A DNA stretch of 51,856 nucleotides, taken from NCBI RefSeq assembly GCF_003852495.1, contig NZ_QAJI01000005.1, forward strand, positions 360,239-412,094, read 5' to 3'. Origin of the DNA: Taibaiella sp. KBW10 (GTDB taxonomy: Bacteria; Bacteroidota; Bacteroidia; Chitinophagales; Chitinophagaceae). The notes below the pieces were generated by a model, which saw only the letters and a list, made by a program, of their open reading frames with translations, was not told where the DNA came from and ran no database searches. Numbering within the stretch: position 1 is the first letter of the stretch; every line of letters begins with the position of its first letter. A program made the translations under genes and the position numbers. Of the stretch, positions 25,471 to 32,459 are shown piece after piece.

Positions 25471-25503
25471 CAGAATTGGCGCGCCGAAGGCGCGCCAATT
25501 CTG
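25471..25503 (+). terminator. Terminator of the ECF sigma operon
   Basis: A perfect 15-bp stem (25471-25485 with 25489-25503) closes a GAA loop, followed by TTTTAT. The core is GGCGCGCC on both arms. It lies 23 bases past the stop at 25447. Confidence 0.88.
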
Positions 25504-25860
25504 TTTTATACCGGCGTGGAAAATATTTTTATAGGACTATCCGCATATATGCAGCTATTTTGGGTCCTTTTGTGGCAACAAAAGGACCCAAAATGCCTGT
25601 TTTCATAAAGGCGATTGCCCCGCATCGCAATTTTGTTGTGTTCTGTGCATTGATTTTTAGCCATGGATTTATACAGCCTTGATTTTTTTCGGCGGTACCT
25701 TTTGCATCAAGGCAAAAGGTAGCAATCGCTATAAATAGAAACCAAAACAATAAAGAAAGTTTTTGTTTCCTAAAAGCGGATGCTCAATTATTTTTCAAAA
25801 AAAGAGATCTTTTTTTAAAGTAAAAAAACAAGGTCCCCGTCTTCAATACAAAGCAAACAA
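25504..25860. repeat. Noncoding stretch rich in inverted repeats, candidate dispersed element
   Basis: No coding frame is convincing here. A perfect 17-bp inverted repeat (25557-25573 with 25578-25594, GGCA loop, core GGGTCCTTTTGT) is followed by an outer pair GCGATTGC (25611-25618) / GCAATCGC (25722-25729). These enclose a 9-bp pair TACCTTTTG (25696-25704) / CAAAAGGTA (25713-25721). Nested pairing over about 170 bases suggests a structured RNA, or a small repeat or MITE-like element between the sigma operon and the Hsp20 genes. I cannot test copy number. Confidence 0.45.
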
Positions 25861-25884
25861 TTTAAATCTTTAATCAAAAAAATT

Positions 25885-26187
25885 ATGAAACACAAACTGC
25901 GTTTTATCCTGCCACGCCTTATCGGAGCCACTGTCATTATCGGTCTGGCATCTATGGTATTATTCATCCTGTTCAAGCTATTAATCGCCGCAGCAGCTAT
26001 AGGTATCATCCTGGCCATCGCCAGTAAATTTATGGGCAAACGTGCACGGAAGCATATGTCCGGATACGGACCGGCCGCGTTTGGCACTCCGGGACAAAAG
26101 GTACATGCTATGGATCATCAGGCGCCACAACAACCGATCTATACCCAAACAAAACAAAAGGCGACAACCATCGTCCCTATTTATTAA
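25885..26187 (+). CDS. Small membrane protein upstream of hsp20
   Basis: 100 residues. The basic start (MKHKLRFILPR) leads to two near-continuous hydrophobic segments (about 12-30 and 31-47), a cluster of basic residues (KFMGKRARKH) and a Gly/Pro/Gln-rich soluble tail. Family not recognised. The leader contains AATCAAAA before the ATG, like the two copies before hsp20, and the Hsp20 gene starts 40 bases after its stop, so the two are probably cotranscribed. Together with Hsp20 it may respond to membrane or protein-folding stress; that is inference. Confidence 0.7.
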   Translation: MKHKLRFILPRLIGATVIIGLASMVLFILFKLLIAAAAIGIILAIASKFMGKRARKHMSGYGPAAFGTPGQKVHAMDHQAPQQPIYTQTKQKATTIVPIY

Positions 26188-26229
26188 AATAATCAAAACA
26201 ATTTAACCATCTTAAATAATCAAAACAAT
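26187..26229 (+). repeat. Two 16-base direct repeats in the hsp20 leader
   Basis: AAATAATCAAAACAAT occurs at 26187-26202 and 26214-26229, a 27-base period, with the second copy running into the ATG at 26228. Bacteroidota use A-rich leaders in place of Shine-Dalgarno sequences, so the downstream copy probably acts in translation initiation and the other is a duplication. Confidence 0.6.
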
Positions 26230-26689
26230 GTTTAATAGACAATCATCAGCAGACTGGAACAATAATGACTTTTTCGGGTCTAAATTTAAAAACTGCAAAG
26301 GCGACTTTGCCAAAAAACTGAGCGAACGCTTTGGTGCACATGCCCCCTGGATGTCGGGTATGGGTCATCGAAAAGCCGCCAATATACAAGAAAACGAAAC
26401 GGAGTTTATCATCAGTTTGTATGCTGCAGGCTTACAAAAAGAAGGTTTTAAAATAGAAGTGACCGGTGAAGATGTATTGACCATTCGTTACCAGGCTGCA
26501 GAAACGCAAAACGGGCAACAATATATCCATCAGGAATATCAACCCGGTTCTTTTGAACGTGCGTTCCAGTTAAATGGTAAAGTATTGACCAATCAGGTAC
26601 AGGCGAGTTATCAGGATGGCGTACTTTGGGTAACCCTTCCTAAAAATCCGGACACCAATAAGCCGGCACAGGAAGTTTCGATCTCCTAA
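26228..26689 (+). CDS. Small heat-shock protein, Hsp20/alpha-crystallin family
   Basis: 153 residues. A polar N-terminal arm (about 1-45) precedes the alpha-crystallin domain (about 48-140). Landmarks are ANIQENETEFIISLYAAGL, KIEVTGEDVLTIRYQ, GSFERAFQLNGKV and the conserved YQDGVLWVTLPK, the beta-8/9 region; the usual A-x-x-x-n-G-v-L motif appears here as ASYQDGVLWV. It holds unfolded proteins in the cytoplasm. It is last in a short plus-strand unit with the small membrane protein and ends at a terminator. There is no IxI-like C-terminal motif except the weak VSIS end. Confidence 0.92.
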   Translation: MFNRQSSADWNNNDFFGSKFKNCKGDFAKKLSERFGAHAPWMSGMGHRKAANIQENETEFIISLYAAGLQKEGFKIEVTGEDVLTIRYQAAETQNGQQYIHQEYQPGSFERAFQLNGKVLTNQVQASYQDGVLWVTLPKNPDTNKPAQEVSIS

Positions 26690-26709
26690 TACATAATATC
26701 TCTTATTGC

Positions 26710-26739
26710 AAAAGAGGAAGCCATTGGCTTCCTCTTTTT
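26710..26739. terminator. Bidirectional terminator between hsp20 and the GLPGLI gene
   Basis: A perfect 13-bp stem (26710-26722 with 26726-26738) closes an ATT loop and is followed by a T-run. The A4 on the other side gives a T-run for the minus strand. It lies between convergent stops at 26689 and 26757. Confidence 0.85.
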
Positions 26740-26756
26740 ATTTAGGCCTGATGGGT

Positions 26757-27512
26757 TTAAACCCTGATCTTCCACAAAATGGCTGCGCCATATTTGCCCC
26801 ATTCCTTCAGCTTGGGCTGTAACTCTTTAAAGAGTTTTTCATTGCTAAGCTCTTTTCCCTTCTTGATTTTTTTTATTTCATTTTCGCCCATTTCAATTCC
26901 CGGATTCACCTTTGATGCAAACCAAGTGGTGTATAGCCTGGGTATGGCCAGCCCCAGGATCATGCCCGGAAGCCCTCCAAAAGATTCGGGGCCACTGCTG
27001 ACCATAATCTGCTCGGTATAATAGGCGACCACAACAACCGAATCATCCATGGTGGTAATGGCTTTCCGGCAGTTGTATCCTGCAATAGGTCTCATTTCAT
27101 CCAGGATTTTCCATTTGTATTTAGGCAGGCTGTCCTGAATGATATAATTACTTTCATATACTTCCTTCTGTGCGGTAATGGTATTATTGCTAAAGTTTTT
27201 AACCACTATATTTTCACTTGCCGGATCTTTTCCTCCCCAGAGCGGTACTTTTTCCGGTCCGTCTTTATCGAAAAAATAATGACTTTGTTTTTTATTAAAG
27301 CTCATTTTATAAAAAACGCTTTTTGTTTTGGGTAACTGTTTTACATAATCTTTCATATACTCATTCTTCTCTATTTCTTCACCCATTTCTACTTGTATAT
27401 TCATTTTTACACTTGTCACCTTTGTGAATTCGATAGATCCATTTGCAGAGAATTGCGCCCATGAAGGATGTACACAGAGTGTCAACAGCAGGATATTTAT
27501 GATTTTCTTCAT
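26757..27512 (-). CDS. GLPGLI family exported protein
   Basis: 251 residues with a signal peptide (MKKIINILLLTLCVHPSWAQ). It has the family's namesake motif near residue 180 as GGLPGMILGLAIP. Further family signs are the opening SANGSIEFTKV, a central WKILDEMRPIAGYNCRKAI, and AYYTEQI. Members are found in Bacteroidota beside outer-membrane receptor genes; their function is unknown. It starts 13 bases after the barrel gene stop, so the two form an operon. ATG 27512 is preferred over a TTG at 27518. Confidence 0.9.
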   Translation of the reverse strand: MKKIINILLLTLCVHPSWAQFSANGSIEFTKVTSVKMNIQVEMGEEIEKNEYMKDYVKQLPKTKSVFYKMSFNKKQSHYFFDKDGPEKVPLWGGKDPASENIVVKNFSNNTITAQKEVYESNYIIQDSLPKYKWKILDEMRPIAGYNCRKAITTMDDSVVVVAYYTEQIMVSSGPESFGGLPGMILGLAIPRLYTTWFASKVNPGIEMGENEIKKIKKGKELSNEKLFKELQPKLKEWGKYGAAILWKIRV

Positions 27513-27525
27513 TTTCAACTCTTTT

Positions 27526-30357
27526 TTAATTTAAATCAAGGGATTGGCTCTCGCTGCCCTCATTGTTCTCTTTCGTTCCGGACATCGCTTTACTATGCGT
27601 AAAGTTCCAGCTCAGCTTAAGAAGGAAGTATCGACGAATGTTGTTGTAGGTAGATTCCGTTATGGAATTCCCAAATGCAGTTCTGGAGAACCCAATATTC
27701 CGGTTAAACAAATCGTTGCCTTCGAAACGGATGGCCAGGGAGCGGTCTTTAAGAAAGGACTTGCTGATATAGGCATTTGCCAAAAAAACATTATTGTTCC
27801 GATCCTGTACGGCAGTCTTTTGTCTCAACAACCAGTTGAAGTTAAACCCAAGCTCAATGCCCTGTTTGAGGGTATAGGAGACATTAAACTCCTGCTGGGT
27901 CATCAGGAATTTATTCACAGCATTTATATTAACAGAAGAGCTGCTGTAATTATAAGTCGGGTTTAAATTATAGCTGAGTTGTATGGTAGAGTCTTTATAA
28001 TAATTGAGGTCTAGTCTTGCACCCAAAGAGGTATTTTTGGATGCATTCAATACATCATTCAGATAGCTGTTATTATTGCCATAGTTCGCATTGAGGCCAA
28101 ATCCTATGCGGCTTTTGATTGGGTTTATTTTTGCAGAATAGCCTGCAAAAGCGTAGGTATTCCAGTTGCCATTGATGTTTACGGTTTGGTATGTATTAAC
28201 CCCCGAGGAAGAGATATTTTGTTTTTGCCCTAATGCATTTTGAATAACGCTATATCCGATATTACCGTAGATATAGCTTTCCGAAAGCATCTTGTACTGA
28301 TTGAAATTTAGAGAGACGCGATGATTGAAGGCTTGTATCAAGTCAGGATTACCTAAACGGATATTGAGCGGATCGGTATTTTGTACCATTACCTGTATCT
28401 GATCCATACTGGGCTGTGTGGTAGAGCCATTATAACTTAAAGAAATGCTGGACGATCTTTTCCGGCTGTAATTCAGAGAGGCCCTTGGAAAAAAGTTTAC
28501 ATACTTACGTTCAAACAGTGCACCCGTAAAATTATTGTTATTCTGGTACTGGGCAAAAGCAACATTGCCGCCAAAATTAAATTTTAACTGCTCATATTTG
28601 AATCGGAGGTTCGCGCCAAAAGAATTAGTAAAAATGCTGTAATCATAATTACTGCTATACAGGGTATTGAAGGTATCAATTGTTGTATTCGGAATCCTGT
28701 CAAAACTCAGATTGGAAGCTGTATTTTTTATATAATTGCTGTTGGCATTCAGCACCAGGAATATCTTCTCCTTTACGATTGGTTCTGTATACGTAAGCCG
28801 TACATTGCCTTGCGCCTTTAGATTACTATCTGTTTTACGCTGGTTAAAATTCTGACTTGTTCCGGTGTTGTAAAAATTGTTTTCAGATAAAAATGAACTT
28901 TCGGAAGTATACTGTGTATAATTACCCCTAAGCATTACGGAAAGTGACCGGCCCGGAGTCCGGAATTTTTTTCTATAGGTAAAGTCGAAATCAGCAGACT
29001 TTGTATTGGATTCCCCATTAGTTTGGCTTTTACTATCGTTTATCGCCTGTTCCTGCATGGTGGTATAGTTGGCCGTATTCAGGCTGTTTTTAGTTGTCTT
29101 CAGAATGCTCCCTCTTACATTCACAATGAAGCTGTTTAGCGAATCTGCCGTAATCTCAGTTCTTCCGTTAAAGTTGTTCGAAAGGCTGTTCGTTTTACTG
29201 GTAGCCGAATTATTATTTACATATTGGGTGTCCGGCATAATGTATTGCGTCCGGGTATCTTTAGCTATATCAAGATTATAGCTGTTCACCCTGTAATCTG
29301 CATTTACATTTACCTGATCCTTTTTGCCAAATTTATTTCCATAATGCAATCCGGTATTGATGCTTTTAGGCAAGCCTTCTCCGCTAAAACTACCGTCGGA
29401 TCCACCAATTCCTCCGCCTCCTTCACTACTAAAAGAACTGATATTCATATCGTCTTCGTCTCCGCCAAAAGAACCACTTCTGCCACCGCTATACTTAGAG
29501 GCGTCGTCCCATCCGAGGCCTACATTATTCGTATTGCTCATAACTGCAAAAGCTGCAATTTTCCTTTTATCTCTAAAGGCGTTAAACATAAGTTGGTTTT
29601 CATAAAACCTGGGCGAGCCTCCGGCCAAGACCGCCTTCCCGAAATAGCCTGTTTTGGCATTATCTTTAAGCGTAAGGTTTATCGTCTTTATTTTTGTACC
29701 ATCATCAATACCGGTAAATTGCGCCTCGTCACTCTTTTTGTCAAAAACCTGTACCTTATCTACCGCCGCTGCCCGTAACATTTTAGAGAGTACCGCCGGA
29801 TCATCAGCAAAAAACTCCTCACCATCTACCAGCATCTTTTGCACCTTCTCTCCATGCGCAGTAATATTACCCTTTTGGTCTACCTCAATACCCGGTAGCT
29901 TCTTTAACAATTCCTCTACCGTTGCAAACTGCCTTACCTTAAAACTATCTGCTGCATATTCGACGGTGTCTCCTTTGATGACCATAGACCTGGAGTCCGT
30001 CACGATTACCTCTTGGAGCAAATTTTGCTTAGAGATCATAGGTACTTCTCCCAAATTGGTATTGGCCTGGCTAATATTTACCGTTCCGATAAAATTGGCG
30101 AAAGTGGGATGTGCGTATAAAAGAATATAATCGCCGGCTTGCGGAACTTTTAAGTGGAATATCCCGTCTTCATCAGCGCGTGTGAAATCCTGCAAAATAG
30201 AATCGGACTGATTAATAACGGTAATGCTGGTATAACCCATGTTCATCATAGATGCGGTATCTACGATTTTTCCTTCAATGGTATAGGTAGGTATTTGGGC
30301 CCAAAGGCAGGGGGGTAACAACAAGAATAGGGCAAGGAGAAGTCGCTTTAGCTTCAT
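27526..30357 (-). CDS. TonB-dependent-receptor-like outer-membrane barrel with carboxypeptidase-regulatory domain
   Basis: 943 residues. Signal peptide (1-20), then a carboxypeptidase-regulatory-like beta domain (about 25-110; YTIEGKIVDTASMMNMGYTSITV). A plug-like region follows (about 112-220; LLQEVIVTDSRSMVIKGDTVEYAADSF, VEELLKKLPGIEVDQKGNI, VQKMLVDGEEFFADDPAVL). The outer-membrane barrel (about 240-930) is rich in aromatic and Asn/Ser strands. A Gly/Ser-rich loop (KYSGGRSGSFGGDEDDMNISSFSSEGGGGIGG) lies near 290-330. The C-terminus is Ser/Glu-rich rather than a terminal Phe. Such proteins pair with GLPGLI genes; substrate unknown. It leads the operon. Confidence 0.88.
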   Translation of the reverse strand: MKLKRLLLALFLLLPPCLWAQIPTYTIEGKIVDTASMMNMGYTSITVINQSDSILQDFTRADEDGIFHLKVPQAGDYILLYAHPTFANFIGTVNISQANTNLGEVPMISKQNLLQEVIVTDSRSMVIKGDTVEYAADSFKVRQFATVEELLKKLPGIEVDQKGNITAHGEKVQKMLVDGEEFFADDPAVLSKMLRAAAVDKVQVFDKKSDEAQFTGIDDGTKIKTINLTLKDNAKTGYFGKAVLAGGSPRFYENQLMFNAFRDKRKIAAFAVMSNTNNVGLGWDDASKYSGGRSGSFGGDEDDMNISSFSSEGGGGIGGSDGSFSGEGLPKSINTGLHYGNKFGKKDQVNVNADYRVNSYNLDIAKDTRTQYIMPDTQYVNNNSATSKTNSLSNNFNGRTEITADSLNSFIVNVRGSILKTTKNSLNTANYTTMQEQAINDSKSQTNGESNTKSADFDFTYRKKFRTPGRSLSVMLRGNYTQYTSESSFLSENNFYNTGTSQNFNQRKTDSNLKAQGNVRLTYTEPIVKEKIFLVLNANSNYIKNTASNLSFDRIPNTTIDTFNTLYSSNYDYSIFTNSFGANLRFKYEQLKFNFGGNVAFAQYQNNNNFTGALFERKYVNFFPRASLNYSRKRSSSISLSYNGSTTQPSMDQIQVMVQNTDPLNIRLGNPDLIQAFNHRVSLNFNQYKMLSESYIYGNIGYSVIQNALGQKQNISSSGVNTYQTVNINGNWNTYAFAGYSAKINPIKSRIGFGLNANYGNNNSYLNDVLNASKNTSLGARLDLNYYKDSTIQLSYNLNPTYNYSSSSVNINAVNKFLMTQQEFNVSYTLKQGIELGFNFNWLLRQKTAVQDRNNNVFLANAYISKSFLKDRSLAIRFEGNDLFNRNIGFSRTAFGNSITESTYNNIRRYFLLKLSWNFTHSKAMSGTKENNEGSESQSLDLN

Positions 30358-30526
30358 TTATGGTATGGATTTATATACAATGATTGTAGTCTTTTATAAT
30401 GGCCTTGATAAGTACACTAAACTATTTAAATACAACTGATTACTAAATCTTTTCGAGGCTTCAATATCGCAACCGAAAGTGTTTTATTAATTCGCTGAGT
30501 TTGGAATAAAATAACGGAAAGATAGG

Positions 30527-31327
30527 CTATAATAGTACAAAAGAATCTCGATCTCTTAAAAAAGGTAAACGCGCTCTGGCTTCATTTAAATTTTCTTCCT
30601 TAAAAGTATAGGTAAAAATGGCCTCTTTATCTGTATCGTTCCAGAGGACTTTCCCCCAAGGATCTATTAGAGCACTGCTACCATTATGGTAAATGTCGTT
30701 GCCATCTTTGCCGATGCGGTTTACGCCAATTACAAAAGATTGGTTTTCTATGGCACGTGCCCGCAGAAGTGTATCCCAGGCCTCAATGCGGCGTTCGGGC
30801 CAGTTGGCGACGTACAGTAAGATGTCATAAGAAGGGGTATCGTCTTCGGCTGATGTTTTCGGATTTTGCCGCGCCCAAACGGGAAAGCGAAGGTCATAAC
30901 AAACCTGTAGATTGATCTTCCAGCCGTTTACTTGTACAATAACCCGCTTTTCGCCTGCGGTATAGGCTTCCTGTTCGCCCGCAAAACCAAACAAGTGTTT
31001 TTTATCATAATAATGGGCTATTCCATTCGGCTGCATCCAGATCAGCCGGTTATAATACTTTCCTTCTGCTTCAATAATCAGGCTGCCGGTTATGATTTTG
31101 CGGGTCAATGCCGCTTGTGTTTTCATCCAGGATACGGTAGGACCGTCCATGGGCTCTGCCAGCTTTTGTGCTTGCATAGAAAAGCCGGTCGAGAACATTT
31201 CGGGTAAAACGATTACCTGGCTTTCTTGAGGCACCTGAGTAAAAAGTTGTGTAAACAGTTTAAGGTTTTCCTCCTTTTGCTCCCAGTGTAAATCCGTTTG
31301 TATAAGGCTTATGCTAAGATTGTTCAT
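30527..31327 (-). CDS. Nitrilase-superfamily omega-amidase
   Basis: 266 residues with the nitrilase catalytic triad: E43 (VLPEMF), K109 (YYDKKHLF) and C143 (LQVCYDLRFPVW). The overall pattern, including WPERRIEAWDTLLRARAIENQSFVIGVNRIG, resembles YafV/Nit2 omega-amidases. These hydrolyse 2-oxoglutaramate or 2-oxosuccinamate left by glutamine or asparagine transamination. It is cytoplasmic. It begins 11 bases after the thioesterase stop, so the two are cotranscribed, though a shared pathway is not evident. The specific substrate is inferred from similarity. Confidence 0.9.
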   Translation of the reverse strand: MNNLSISLIQTDLHWEQKEENLKLFTQLFTQVPQESQVIVLPEMFSTGFSMQAQKLAEPMDGPTVSWMKTQAALTRKIITGSLIIEAEGKYYNRLIWMQPNGIAHYYDKKHLFGFAGEQEAYTAGEKRVIVQVNGWKINLQVCYDLRFPVWARQNPKTSAEDDTPSYDILLYVANWPERRIEAWDTLLRARAIENQSFVIGVNRIGKDGNDIYHNGSSALIDPWGKVLWNDTDKEAIFTYTFKEENLNEARARLPFLRDRDSFVLL

Positions 31328-31338
31328 GAATGCTTTTT

Positions 31339-31773
31339 TTAAGGGCTGAATTTTTGAGTAAATGCAGCAGGAATAGAGATTGTTTTTTTATGGACATAAT
31401 CAAAGCAGACTAATCCTACTTTGGCCATTGCGATTGTAAGTACCTGACCGGCTCTAATTGTACTGATATGGTATAATAAATCAAATGAACGGGAAGTAAA
31501 ATTTGTTAAATATAACGCAAAGGATAATTGGTCTCCGAGAAAGCCTTCGTTTTGGTAAGAAACCATAAGATCGGCTTGTATCAGGCTTACGCCTTCCACA
31601 TCAAATTCTGTGTAACCCCATGCTGATAACATTAAGACCCTGCTTTCATGTAGCAAAGCGACCAACTTATCGTTGGCCAGATGATTACCATAATTAATGT
31701 CCGTGACCCTTATGGATAAGGTGGTTTTATAGTCCGGAATACGCTCCGGAATGATTATTTTTACTCTAGACAT
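31339..31773 (-). CDS. Acyl-CoA thioesterase, hot-dog fold (4HBT, FadM/YbgC type)
   Basis: 144 residues. The single hot-dog domain shows the catalytic RVTDINYGNHLANDKLVALLHESRV segment, in which the Asp and the GNHLAND stretch mark FadM/YbgC-like enzymes. Conserved strands follow (SLIQADLMVSYQNEGFLGDQL, SFDLLYHIS). It hydrolyses acyl-CoA thioesters in the cytoplasm; chain preference unknown. The start is ATG 31773 (MSRVKIIIPER); an in-frame codon at 31827 would add a Cys/Tyr-rich extension overlapping the divergent promoter. It is the first gene of a two-gene unit with the omega-amidase. Confidence 0.85.
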   Translation of the reverse strand: MSRVKIIIPERIPDYKTTLSIRVTDINYGNHLANDKLVALLHESRVLMLSAWGYTEFDVEGVSLIQADLMVSYQNEGFLGDQLSFALYLTNFTSRSFDLLYHISTIRAGQVLTIAMAKVGLVCFDYVHKKTISIPAAFTQKFSP

Positions 31774-31805
31774 AAGGTTGTTATTGGAACATCTGTAAAA
31801 ATAGT

Positions 31806-31813
31806 TAATTTCG
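31806..31813 (+). promoter_or_regulatory. Putative -7 element of the FAH-family gene
   Basis: TAATTTCG, close to TAnnTTTG with C at position 7, lies 27 bases before the ATG at 31841. It sits in the 67-base divergent gap with the thioesterase gene. Confidence 0.35.
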
Positions 31814-31840
31814 TAGCACAAACCCATTAGTTATTTTAAA

Positions 31841-32449
31841 ATGAAAATTATCTGTATTGGTCGAAACTATGTAGCCCATATTTTAGAATTAAAAAACGAG
31901 ATACCTAGCAATCCTGTGATTTTCTTAAAACCTAAAACGGCTTTAGTACACCAGAGTTACCCTATACACTATCCGGAATTTACAGACGATTTGCATTACG
32001 AAGCGGAAGTAGTTTTAAGGATTTCTAAAAATGGTAAAAATATTCCGGAGCGTCAGGCGAAGAACTATTTCGACCAATGGACGATTGGTATTGATTTTAC
32101 GGCGAGGGATGTACAACAAAGATTAAAAGCCAAAGGGTTACCCTGGGAATTGTCAAAAGCATTTGACGGCTCTTGCGTTGTGGGCGACTTTGTAGCAGTA
32201 CCTAAAGAGACTATGGATACGGCTACTTTTGAGTTTTATAAAAATGAGGAAAAAGTACAATCGGGTGATACTTCGCTGATGATTTATTCTTTTGAGAAAA
32301 TCATCAGTCATGTATCCAAATATTTTACCCTGCAAATGGGTGATCTTATTTTTACCGGTACGCCTGAAGGGGTTGGTCCCGTATTGCCATATGATGAATT
32401 GAGGGGCACCCTCAATGGAGAAGAGTTGCTTAAGGCTACGATTGTATAA
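31841..32449 (+). CDS. Fumarylacetoacetate hydrolase-family protein
   Basis: 202 residues covering the FAH catalytic domain. It has the family entry MKIICIGRNYVAH, metal ligands in HYEAEVVLRI (E54, E56), TIGIDFTARDVQQRLKAKGLPWELSKAFDGSCVVGDF and the closing GDLIFTGTPEGVGPV. Such short members (YcgM/FAHD1-like) cleave acylpyruvates or decarboxylate oxaloacetate, or act in aromatic-acid degradation. The substrate is unknown. It may sit with the kynurenine-pathway genes downstream, but no operon link is visible. The sensor kinase gene begins 10 bases after its stop. Confidence 0.9.
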   Translation: MKIICIGRNYVAHILELKNEIPSNPVIFLKPKTALVHQSYPIHYPEFTDDLHYEAEVVLRISKNGKNIPERQAKNYFDQWTIGIDFTARDVQQRLKAKGLPWELSKAFDGSCVVGDFVAVPKETMDTATFEFYKNEEKVQSGDTSLMIYSFEKIISHVSKYFTLQMGDLIFTGTPEGVGPVLPYDELRGTLNGEELLKATIV

Positions 32450-32459
32450 TGTTTTGTTG

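Noticed and set aside
25476-25682. 68-codon frame across the terminator and inverted repeats at 25.5 kb
   Set aside because: It runs straight through two long perfect hairpins and is Arg-rich only because of GGCGCGCC; not a gene.
27544-27966. 140-codon plus-strand frame at the 3' end of the barrel gene
   Set aside because: Antisense shadow of barrel coding sequence; protein has no recognisable features.
29224-29778. 184-codon plus-strand frame inside the outer-membrane barrel gene
   Set aside because: Antisense to a 943-residue barrel with clear domains; no start signal, motif or promoter.
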